DNA of 64,000 nucleotides from an uncultured Schlesneria sp. (GTDB taxonomy: Bacteria; Planctomycetota; Planctomycetia; Planctomycetales; Planctomycetaceae), in contig CAILLA010000136.1 in the NCBI GenBank assembly GCA_903834925.1, positions 1 through 64,000 of the forward strand, in the 5' to 3' direction. Of the stretch, positions 39,721 to 48,900 are shown piece by piece. A model generated the notes under the pieces. That model was not told the DNA's origin, searched no databases, and was given only the letters and a program-made list of their open reading frames with translations. A program made the position numbers and the translations under genes. The stretch's first letter is position 1, and each line of letters starts with the position of its first letter.

Positions 39721-40998
39721 ATGGGATTCTTCGACTGGCTCTTCGGAAAGCAGCGACCCACCACCCCGCCGCGAGCACCCCGTCCGACTGTGCTCTCAGG
39801 GTTGGACGATGACTCGCCGCAGGTCACCGTCCAGATGGGTAACGCCGTCATGGTGATGGACCGAGACCAATTCGACTACATGTATGGTGAGAATAGCGCA
39901 CCCGATCCGGCTCAACGCGACCTCGACCAACTCTTGCCGCAAGTCACGCGTGTCCGCGCGATTGCTAGCGGAATGCTCCGGGGCAAGTCGATGAGTTCCG
40001 AGGCCCTCCTCGATACTTCGGACGAACAAGCTTTGGCTGATTTTCGCGAAACTCTTCGGATTGTTGAGGACCCAAAGACGTTCAGCCACTGCAGTTGCCT
40101 GGGCGGCCCTACGCTTGAACTATTTGCACACGACGGACTCCTTGCGACCATCGGGCTGCAACATGGTCAGGCGATTCGCTGGAAGCAATGGAAGCATGAC
40201 GCCAATCTCACTCAGGGCCAGACCCTGAACGAGTGGCTGACGCGGTTTGGCATCGAGCCTGAGTTCCTTGATGTGCTCCTGCATAACCAATACGACGCAG
40301 GGGGGTTAATGCCGTTGGGGATGCGGCGAAGCGGCTTATCGCCATTATCCCGCGCAGAACAGCGTCTTCGGCTTGTCGAACTGGGGCGGGTACGCGGTGG
40401 TAACGTTGAAGCGGCCTTGGCCGGGTGCCAGAAGGTCCTTGATGCCGAACCCAATGTGGCTTTCGGCTACGCCATCCGCGCCCTCATCCACAGTCAACGT
40501 CAGGATCACGCAAGCTGCATCGCGGATTGCACAGAAGCGATCAAGTTGGGACAGCGCGAGGCAGAGGTGTTTTTTGCGCGTGCCGTTTCCCACGACTTTT
40601 TGGGGCAAGCTCAAGACGCCCTGTCTGATTGCACAGCCGCGATTGAGATCGATCCCAAATATGTTAGTGCCTACAATAGCCGCGGCCTGATCCTGACAAT
40701 TATGGGTCTGAACAACGAGGCTTTGGCCGATCTCGGTGAAGCAATCCGTCTCGCTCCGGACTGGAGCTTGCCATATCTAAACCGTGGACGAGTACACGTC
40801 GCCCTAAACGACTTAGATTCCGCGATCACCGATTACACCCATGTCGTCAGCCTCTCCAATAAGCGGGGCCGCCGAGTCGATCATCAACTTGGTGCGGCCG
40901 CCTATGCGAACCGAGCCAAGGTCTATCGAATGCAAGGGGACGAGGAACGTGCTGCCACTGACTTTCAAGAGGCGGAACGTCTCTCGAAGAATCCATGA
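39721..40998 (+). CDS. Tetratricopeptide repeat protein
   Basis: C-terminal TPR units CTEAIKLGQREAEVFFARAVSHDFLGQAQDALSDCTAAIEIDPKYVSAYNSRG... Confidence 0.8.
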   Translation: MGFFDWLFGKQRPTTPPRAPRPTVLSGLDDDSPQVTVQMGNAVMVMDRDQFDYMYGENSAPDPAQRDLDQLLPQVTRVRAIASGMLRGKSMSSEALLDTSDEQALADFRETLRIVEDPKTFSHCSCLGGPTLELFAHDGLLATIGLQHGQAIRWKQWKHDANLTQGQTLNEWLTRFGIEPEFLDVLLHNQYDAGGLMPLGMRRSGLSPLSRAEQRLRLVELGRVRGGNVEAALAGCQKVLDAEPNVAFGYAIRALIHSQRQDHASCIADCTEAIKLGQREAEVFFARAVSHDFLGQAQDALSDCTAAIEIDPKYVSAYNSRGLILTIMGLNNEALADLGEAIRLAPDWSLPYLNRGRVHVALNDLDSAITDYTHVVSLSNKRGRRVDHQLGAAAYANRAKVYRMQGDEERAATDFQEAERLSKNP

Positions 40999-41064
40999 CT
41001 GCATGGCGAAAAAACCTGACTCCCCGTTTCAACACTTTGACTTAGCAGGCCCAAATCCGATCCT

Positions 41065-41145
41065 CCTTTTATTAGACCCAATCTGTTCAACTTGCTGCCG
41101 TTTGCTCTGATCAACGGCGGCCGGGCTTTTCACTCCTTTCTCAAT
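41065..41145 (+). pseudogene. Relic of an M50 protease C-terminal motif
   Basis: Encodes PFIRPNLFNLLPFALINGGRAFHSFLN vs AFINLFNLLPFGSLDGGRAFQSMST of the 38445-39488 gene. Confidence 0.65.
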
Positions 41146-41160
41146 GCGGAACCGCCGGCC

Positions 41161-42051
41161 ATGACGAGTGACTATAAAACCCCCGATCCCGCGCTTGGGG
41201 ATTGGGTCGATCGCCAGAATGCCGAGTCCGAGGCGGATGCCCTTCGGCTCGAAAACGCGTCTCCGGTGGAGCTGAAGGCCGTTATCCGCGACGCGGGCGC
41301 GACACAGTCGTCACGAATGAACGCCCTGATGTTCCTCCGCATTCAGAAAGATCCGGAGTTTTTGGACGTTCTCCTGGATCTGTTCGATGATCTCGATCAG
41401 CATCTCTGGCACGAAATCCATCCCTCAAAGTCGATGCAGCAGGATTCCCGGTTTAGACAAAAGTATTTTGAAAAGTTGGATGGTCCGGATTTGGAGAATT
41501 CTGCCGCGGCAGCGGTTTCCCTCGCGATTGCGGGAGAAGTCTCTCTCATCCCGCGACTTGCTGACTGGCTTAACAACGGCGACGAACCCCATCGTAACGT
41601 GGCGATCGAGGCACTCCGACTCCTCAATTCGCCAGATGCATTGGCTGTATTGCAGCAGTTTTGGGACGAAGGTAAAGGCGACGATGATACGCGTCTTTGT
41701 GTGGCGGGAGCACTCATCCAATCGGGTGATCCAAGGGGTCGCAGCGTTCTTGAAGCGACAGCACGACGGGCGCAAGGTGTCTGGTCTGTCATTGCGGCGA
41801 CGTGCGTTTACGTCGCTGGCAGATGCAGCAAAAACCCTGATGACCTGCACCAACAGGACGGTCTAAAACTAATGCTGCACGTTCTGAACGAAGGAGACCT
41901 TGACGCCAAACAGGGGATGGTCAACCAGATTTGGAATTTCGAGCACTTGCCGCACGCGTTCACCGCCGATGGCCGCGACGAAGCCCAAGCTTGGGTCGAA
42001 TCGCAACTGGAATCATGCATCCTTCAACAGACAGGAAGATCGTGGCGGTGA
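41161..42051 (+). CDS. HEAT-repeat protein
   Basis: ATG 41161; repeats LIPRLADWLNNGDEPHRNVAIEALRLLNSPDALAVLQQFW... Confidence 0.7.
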   Translation: MTSDYKTPDPALGDWVDRQNAESEADALRLENASPVELKAVIRDAGATQSSRMNALMFLRIQKDPEFLDVLLDLFDDLDQHLWHEIHPSKSMQQDSRFRQKYFEKLDGPDLENSAAAAVSLAIAGEVSLIPRLADWLNNGDEPHRNVAIEALRLLNSPDALAVLQQFWDEGKGDDDTRLCVAGALIQSGDPRGRSVLEATARRAQGVWSVIAATCVYVAGRCSKNPDDLHQQDGLKLMLHVLNEGDLDAKQGMVNQIWNFEHLPHAFTADGRDEAQAWVESQLESCILQQTGRSWR

Positions 42052-42178
42052 AGTCCGGGTTACTGTCGATCGACAAATCACCATTAACTCGAATGCCATC
42101 ACCTCCAAAACCAGTGATCGAGACATTTTTGATGCTCGGCGCATAACAGCCCATGATTTGGATGGCATGGTCGTGACC
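42049..42178 (-). pseudogene. Fragment resembling a right-handed beta-helix (pectate-lyase-like) protein
   Basis: Minus strand reads GHDHAIQIMGCYAPSIKNVSITGFGGDGIRVNGDLSIDSNPDF with a stop immediately upstream. Confidence 0.4.
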
Positions 42179-42337
42179 TCATTCCTGTTATGGACATATC
42201 AGGCAACGGTTCGATACACATGTCTGGGGCATTTTTTTCCGAACGGCCCTCACACCCGGCCCCAGCGGGCACAGTCGCCAGCAGTCAGTGCATGATATGA
42301 GTCACACGAAAGTCACCTTCGGAGTCATTCAAGAATA

Positions 42338-42919
42338 ATGAAACCCAAAAGAACATTCGAGCTCGTATTGATTGCGATTGGCTTCGGATTTTTGATCTCA
42401 GGATTTGGTCTTGGGCTTTTGTTTGGTAGTCTCGACGTATCAGCCAAGGGACCGGCAGGTATTGCTGTGGCCATCTTGTTCGGCTGTGGGATTTGCCTTT
42501 TGCTCTTTGCGGCCCTGCAACCCATAACTTCTGTTTCGGGGTTTTTGAAACCCAATAACGCGGAACTTTCGGAGAGTGAACGGCCCAGATCATTGGCGGA
42601 GTTAAGTGTGTCGCGTGCAAAGTTGGCGATCTGTTTCTCCGCAGCCGCCACGGTAATGGCGTTCGCACTTTTTTATGGAGGAATAAAAGTTGCGTTCATC
42701 GGTTTCAATTTTGCATCGGGGACAAACGACGTTGGCTTAATTACGCTCCTCACAGGCATCGTTGTCGGTATCATCGCGATCGTCAGCAGTTTGGTCGCGA
42801 TCCTTTTGGGCTGGAGCGCAGGAAATGCGAGCGGCAAATTTTACTGGTTCTTTGCCGCACTTGCTGTCCCATTGTTTCAGGCCGTTACCTACCTGGTCGG
42901 GACATATCTCACAAAATGA
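42338..42919 (+). CDS. Hypothetical multi-TM protein
   Basis: 193 aa, four hydrophobic segments. Confidence 0.6.
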   Translation: MKPKRTFELVLIAIGFGFLISGFGLGLLFGSLDVSAKGPAGIAVAILFGCGICLLLFAALQPITSVSGFLKPNNAELSESERPRSLAELSVSRAKLAICFSAAATVMAFALFYGGIKVAFIGFNFASGTNDVGLITLLTGIVVGIIAIVSSLVAILLGWSAGNASGKFYWFFAALAVPLFQAVTYLVGTYLTK

Positions 42920-43216
42920 ATGTGTCGTACGCGGCATGGAACTTTCAGAAAAAAGTGGCCTGCTGACGAGATTTGTGCCTTTGATTGAAGTTAAGGTTCG
43001 CCCGTAAAAGAATAAGTTGACGAGTGTCGAGATTGCCACCATCCGTCACGAGATCTTCGATGAGAGTTCCGACGTTGACGACCGCGATTGAGTAGTTACC
43101 AAACCCGTGGTTTCACACTTTGCTTTCTAGATTCCCCGGCCAATCCCAATGGAAATGAATAATGTCATTTCGTCTTGACCGTTCTGTAGTGAACTGTTAC
43201 CAGAACGCTCGATTTT

Positions 43217-44500
43217 TTGTTGAACCCTGAAGTCATTTGGGAAACTCTGTCCTTGCATCGCTGGCTCGCCTTTGCAGGGCTCTGGGGATTGACCAACGCC
43301 GTTGCCCATGCCGGTGAATTGGCCCCGAGTCCATTAACGAATCTCAAACGGCCTCAAATCTTTGAGGTTCGGGGGTCTCAGTTTAACTTGCTAAAGGATT
43401 TGCCCAATCGACAAGCCCCCACGTTTGACTCGCAGATCGGAATGGCTTTAGATGGAAATCTAGTCGAGTTTCGTGGCCGAGTCCTCGAAGACATTTTCGT
43501 TGACGAAGATGCAGCTGACGACATGCCGGACAGCCAATCAGGCCGAATCTTGATAACTCAGTATTCCGAGGAATTTCAAGAAGGGCAGTTGGAAAACACT
43601 TTCCCCTCACCGCCAGTGATACCAACACCATTATCGAGCGAAGCGATACCGCTCGATGGTACGCCGCGTGACGCAACCACGAAGTCGAAAGTTGACGAAC
43701 ATAAGTTTCAAAACCAATATTCTTCGTTGGCCTACATCGCGGGGGCAAACGATCGACTGGGCATGATTGAACTCCTTTTCAATCCACCAAGCCGAGTCTG
43801 GTACGACCCGACCCGGCCGTCGACCACGACATTCGTCGATATTGAATGGGGTGCCCGATGGCTTAATGGTCCGGATGTCACAGACCTGCCGCCTCAGCTT
43901 TTTAATATCGGGATCAATGTAGGAGACAGATTTCAATTCAATGATGCCATATCAGTCGATGTCATGCTCTCGCCGAGTTGGTATACGGACTTTTCCAATA
44001 AAGGAGTCCAGGCATTCCGATTGCCGTGGCATTTGGTTACGTACTACAAAATTGAAGAAGACTGGTACTGGGCAACAGGTGTCACGGATCTGGCTCGTGA
44101 TGACATCAAATATCTTCCCGTCCTGGGAACGGTCTACGCGCCTAAGGCGGGCGATATCCGATTGGATCTTGTCTTTCCAAGACCGAAGATTGCCTGGAAA
44201 TTCGCTGACATTGAGATCGTCGAAAATAGCCGGACATTCAAAGGGAACTCGTACTGGCTGACACTCAGCGGGGAACTGGGGGGCGGTTCGTGGGCGATCA
44301 GCCGAGAAAATCGGGCCTATGATGTCGTGACGTATCGAGACTACCGACTGGTTGCGGGTCTTGAATCACATCGTACCAACGGCCAGATTACACGACTCGA
44401 AGGGGGTTGGATTCTTGGCCGATCCGTGGATTACCGTTCCAACATCGGGAACTACAACCCTTCCGATACGTTCATGATCCGAATTTCCAGTGAGTATTGA
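43217..44500 (+). CDS. Exported, probably outer-membrane beta-barrel protein
   Basis: TTG start; signal-like LSLHRWLAFAGLWGLTNAVAHA; alternating-strand C-terminal half ending RISSEY. Confidence 0.55.
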   Translation: MLNPEVIWETLSLHRWLAFAGLWGLTNAVAHAGELAPSPLTNLKRPQIFEVRGSQFNLLKDLPNRQAPTFDSQIGMALDGNLVEFRGRVLEDIFVDEDAADDMPDSQSGRILITQYSEEFQEGQLENTFPSPPVIPTPLSSEAIPLDGTPRDATTKSKVDEHKFQNQYSSLAYIAGANDRLGMIELLFNPPSRVWYDPTRPSTTTFVDIEWGARWLNGPDVTDLPPQLFNIGINVGDRFQFNDAISVDVMLSPSWYTDFSNKGVQAFRLPWHLVTYYKIEEDWYWATGVTDLARDDIKYLPVLGTVYAPKAGDIRLDLVFPRPKIAWKFADIEIVENSRTFKGNSYWLTLSGELGGGSWAISRENRAYDVVTYRDYRLVAGLESHRTNGQITRLEGGWILGRSVDYRSNIGNYNPSDTFMIRISSEY

Positions 44501-44527
44501 TCTTCTTTGAAAGATTCAACGTCCGAA

Positions 44528-45541
44528 TCAAGCACATTCAAAGGTCCATGAGATTCGACCTTCTTGATCAATGAACAGATAAATTGATCCGTTATCACTT
44601 AATTCGAGTGTTAAGTCTTTCCGACATTCGGAAAGTGGTTCGTACTGATTGAGCCACGGGTAATATTGATTGGTCGGTGGATAGAGAGATCTGATCTGCG
44701 CGAGGAACTGCTTGTTCGACGCGCGCATCTCTGATTCGAATTCCTCCAAATTTGATTGCACGAGACAAGGGAGCCCACCGATTTTTGAGGCATCCAGGAG
44801 CGCCGCGCGGCTTCTTGGGTAGTAATAGCACTCCTCGGGCACATCGGAAAAATAGTCGACTGTGCGGTGGTGAAAACCATGACAGGAAACAAATCTCCAG
44901 GCCGGTACGGCGGTATCGTTCGCTGCGATCAGGTTCTCTTCCGGAATCCCTAATTGATACCACTCGAAATGCAGGGCTTCCTCTCTGCTAAATGTATCGT
45001 CCTCTGCGAAAACGAGCAGTACCTCACCGGGAAGTGGTGGAGAAAACAAATCGCGTGATCCAGAAAGATTGATCTGCGCGAGGAACGTCATAGGTTCACC
45101 CGACTTGGCAGGATAAGGCCCATCGTCCGGCAAAATCGTCGGCCAAACTAAATCAGCGGGACGGTAGGGCAGACCGCCGATCTTTGTCCAATGCCGCTTT
45201 GGCGGTTCTCCGAGCGCCCAGACAATCACGTCCACCTGAAGTGAGCGCCATCCCTGTTCATTGAACTTGTGCCTGGTTCGGTATTGCTCGATGTATGCCA
45301 AAGTGATCGGGCTGACGAGATCGCCAAATTCGGGCATATCCCTTTCGTAGAACTGCTCTTGCAAATCGCTACATTGATGTTGAACGCGTTGCAGATCGAC
45401 TTTTTGCTGTTCGGTCAGATTGCTATACCATTCTCGGCGGATACGTTCCTCTTCATCGTGTGCTGCACTCAGATGGGCCTCCGCAATTTCGAGTGGGGCA
45501 ATTGCAATCCACTCCTCGATGTCGATCATCTCTTCAGGCAC
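44528..45541 (-). CDS. DUF1963 (YwqG-like) protein
   Basis: TKIGGLPYRPADLVWPT...MTFLAQINLS...PGEVLLVFAEDD. Confidence 0.7.
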   Translation of the reverse strand: MPEEMIDIEEWIAIAPLEIAEAHLSAAHDEEERIRREWYSNLTEQQKVDLQRVQHQCSDLQEQFYERDMPEFGDLVSPITLAYIEQYRTRHKFNEQGWRSLQVDVIVWALGEPPKRHWTKIGGLPYRPADLVWPTILPDDGPYPAKSGEPMTFLAQINLSGSRDLFSPPLPGEVLLVFAEDDTFSREEALHFEWYQLGIPEENLIAANDTAVPAWRFVSCHGFHHRTVDYFSDVPEECYYYPRSRAALLDASKIGGLPCLVQSNLEEFESEMRASNKQFLAQIRSLYPPTNQYYPWLNQYEPLSECRKDLTLELSDNGSIYLFIDQEGRISWTFECA

Positions 45542-45587
45542 TCATTTTATTGCCTCTTCAAATAAACCAAAGATGGCAGGAACGGAT

Positions 45588-45878
45588 TCAACTCTTAACT
45601 TCTTTCCCGAAAGAATCGGCAACCATTTGTGCGACGCCTCCGAATAAACCACCGATGACACCCATGAGGATTGTTCCGACGCAGAAGGTCGCGATTGTGT
45701 ACGTGCCCCAGCCCGTGGTTTCGCCAATCGCTTTGTAAATGCCTGGTCCAAGTCCAGACGCAGCCGCAATGGAGAAACCAAGAACGATTGGCGACACCGT
45801 TCCAATAGGGGCGCCGTTGGAATTTGCCTTTGGCTCGGGCGGTTGCTCGACTAACATTTTCTCTTGGGGTTCGTTCAT
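45588..45878 (-). CDS. Small hypothetical membrane protein
   Basis: 96 aa, two Gly-rich TM segments. Confidence 0.5.
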   Translation of the reverse strand: MNEPQEKMLVEQPPEPKANSNGAPIGTVSPIVLGFSIAAASGLGPGIYKAIGETTGWGTYTIATFCVGTILMGVIGGLFGGVAQMVADSFGKEVKS

Positions 45879-45907
45879 TTCAGGCTTTCCTCGATAGAGT
45901 AACAGAC

Positions 45908-48900
45908 TTACTTCCCTTCGGCTTTCGTTGGTGTTTCCACGGTAATCGCCATCACGATTGGGGATGACTCGGTATCGTTTCCTTTCACCAATTCAATCGT
46001 CTCGATCTTTTCTGTTCGCTTAGGGATGATCGAGAAATACCGAATCTGCTGGCCTCGAAGTCGATAAGCAAACTTACTCTGAGGGACGTCGACTCGACTG
46101 ATGTAATCGGCGAAGTGCTCACCATTGATCAGTTCATGCACCTCGGTTTTGCCGTCCGCGTATTTCAATTGGACATTAATGGCAACCGTACCCTTCTTAC
46201 TCGCTGGCCAGCCCCAGCCACTGATTCCTCCAAGCATGTGGATCGCTGTGGCGGGTGAATTGCAGGTGAGTGAAACACTCTTCGGCATGCGAGGTGGTTT
46301 GTCACCGTTGCTTCCATTCAACATGATCGCATTGGCGATCCGGTCACCTGATGGGTCAACGAGGACGAAAGGAATTCCTTCGAAAATCTTTGGGGACCAG
46401 TCAGGGAAAATCAGTTTCTGTTCGTCATGCTGTCCGTCATGGAACATTTCCTTTGTACTGACAACTGTTGCGACCTTATTGATTGGAATCGGCAGGTATT
46501 TGCCTCGCTGAGTCAGGAATTCCAACAGATTGGCAATTTCTTCCGGTTTGACCTGTTTTTCAAAACCTTCAGGCATCAGCGACTTGGTGGAAGCAACCAG
46601 TTCATCGATATCGTCACGCTGGATGGCATGCTTCTTCCCTTCGGCATCAAAAATTTCGACGGCCGTTTTCGATTCGGAGGCAAGCAAACCATTCATCACG
46701 CGGCCATCGGTGAGCACAACCGAGTAAACCCGGAAATTCCCTTCGACACTTCGGCTTGGGTCAATGATGTGAGTCAACAGTTCCTTCTTGGGATGAACGG
46801 CCATCCCTGTCAGGTCAGGTCCAATCTTTGTCCCTTCACCGCTGTGAGTATGGCATTTTGTGCATTGCTTTTTGAACACTTCCTTGCCTGCGACGGCATC
46901 GGCTGTCAGTTCGGTGAGCGGCATCAGTTCGTCCAGAACCTTCTGGCGATCAGGATTGGGCAGCCCACCACCTCGCGACATGATTTTCTTCGCACGATCA
47001 GCGAGTCTCTTTGTTGGATGAGCCGTCAAGCTTTGCTTTTGATCGAGTGACAATTCGCCAGATTGAATCACCCCTTGATCGAGTCCGTCGAGCAACGCTT
47101 CGCTCCAGTCTGCTCGACTGAGCAGCGCTCTGATTGCAGAAGGCCGAACGGATGGTGTCAGTGATCCCAGCGATGCAACGAGAGTCGAACCGATTTCCGG
47201 TGCTTCGCTGGTTCCAAGCGCTTCGATCAGTCCCTTACTCAGGTCTGGCGATGTGCGTGGCGTGATGATCGACAGAATATCCTTAGCGACGGCGGGGTCG
47301 AGCCGTCGGAAATTGACCAGCTGAAGTGCTGCCTCGCGGCGTGCTACTTCGGTTTCTTTATCATTCTGAGCAATGGTCAGGAACGATCCAGCAATTTCGG
47401 CTCCGTATTGTTCCATCTTCTTGCTTCCAGCCCGTGTGGCAAAGGTCGCCATCGGACCCCGGGTGGCTGGAGGCAGTTTCTTTAACAAGTCAACCAGCGC
47501 GTTTTCCGTGGCATCGTCGAAGGTTGTGGCTTTACCTTTTGGCCAGCCCTTTGCCAATCCTGTAATGATTGCCGAGTTCACTCGACCGATTTTTTCGGCG
47601 ATATCCGCGTCGTCATTTGACGTACCAAGCAGCGGCAACAGCGAACCGATCGAATCGACCGGGGCACCACGTCCGTAGTGTTCGGCCACAATGGCGATCA
47701 AATCCGTAGGTGGGCTTGCCAGTTTTCCACCTGTGTGTCGAACGACCGATTTCAGGAAATGCAAATCATGCCGAGCGGCGGCAGCGACGATTGCGTCGCG
47801 TAACCACCGATCTTCCAGGTTTCCGGGATTATACATCGCCAGGCGAACCTCTTCACCCGCTTCGGCAGAAGCAGGCAATTCCGCCAATGTCAGCAGGGCG
47901 GCAAGCCGGACCTGCGGATTCTTATCGCGTAGGACACCACTCTGCTGAATCGGTGCAATGATCTCGTCATTACGCGGAAGGACCAACAGAGCATTGCGGC
48001 GAACACCTGCTGAGGGATGATTCAATGCGCGAAGGACAACTTTCATCGCGTCACGGTTCTTCCCATCGAGTACACCTCGACCATGCAGTGTCCACAGCGC
48101 GTGATTGATATCCGTCGCCAGTCCGATCTCGTCCAGCGATTGCTCTTTCACCATGTCGATCAGTGCCTGAACGACATCTGTGCTACGATTTTCCAGCATC
48201 AACCGCTGAGCATGTCGGCGCCAGAAGAAATTCGGCGAATGCAGGGCAGCCAGCAATTGTTCGGCACTGGCTCTGGACAAATCCAGGGATTTATCCGCCA
48301 TCATCGCCCCATCGTCAGACGGCTTTGAAGCGAGGTCTTTTTTCGGTGCGGCTGGATCACCGGACCCGGTATAGACAATCCGATAAATTCGACCATGCTT
48401 CTTATCGCGTAGATTCGATTCGTAGGCCATCCCTTTGCCTGTCTTGAAACCAGCCGGAGTCGGATTATGTTGAATGATGAAGTTGTACCAGTCGATCACC
48501 CACATGTTTCCATCGGGACCAACTTCGGCCATAATCGGCCCTGACCATTCGTCATTGCTCGCCAACAGGTTCCACGAATTCTTAGAACGGAAGCCGGCTC
48601 CGTCTTCCCGGATTACGAACGTGGCGACAAGATGCCCCGTTGCCTCGGTTACGAAGGCCGTCCGGTTCCAATATTCCTTCGGATAGTTGCGAGCCGTGTA
48701 CAGAGCGTGACCTGCCGCAGCGGTGAAGCCACCATGATGGTCAACCTGCCGGACTTTGCCTTCATCGAGTGGTTCGAATTTATTACTGTCCGCAATTCCG
48801 CCAAGAACCGACGACGACCAACCTCGTACCGCTTCATAATACCGGTTTGGGATCGGCATGAACTCGCTCGGATTTCCATTGGCCGTCGAGCCGAATACCA

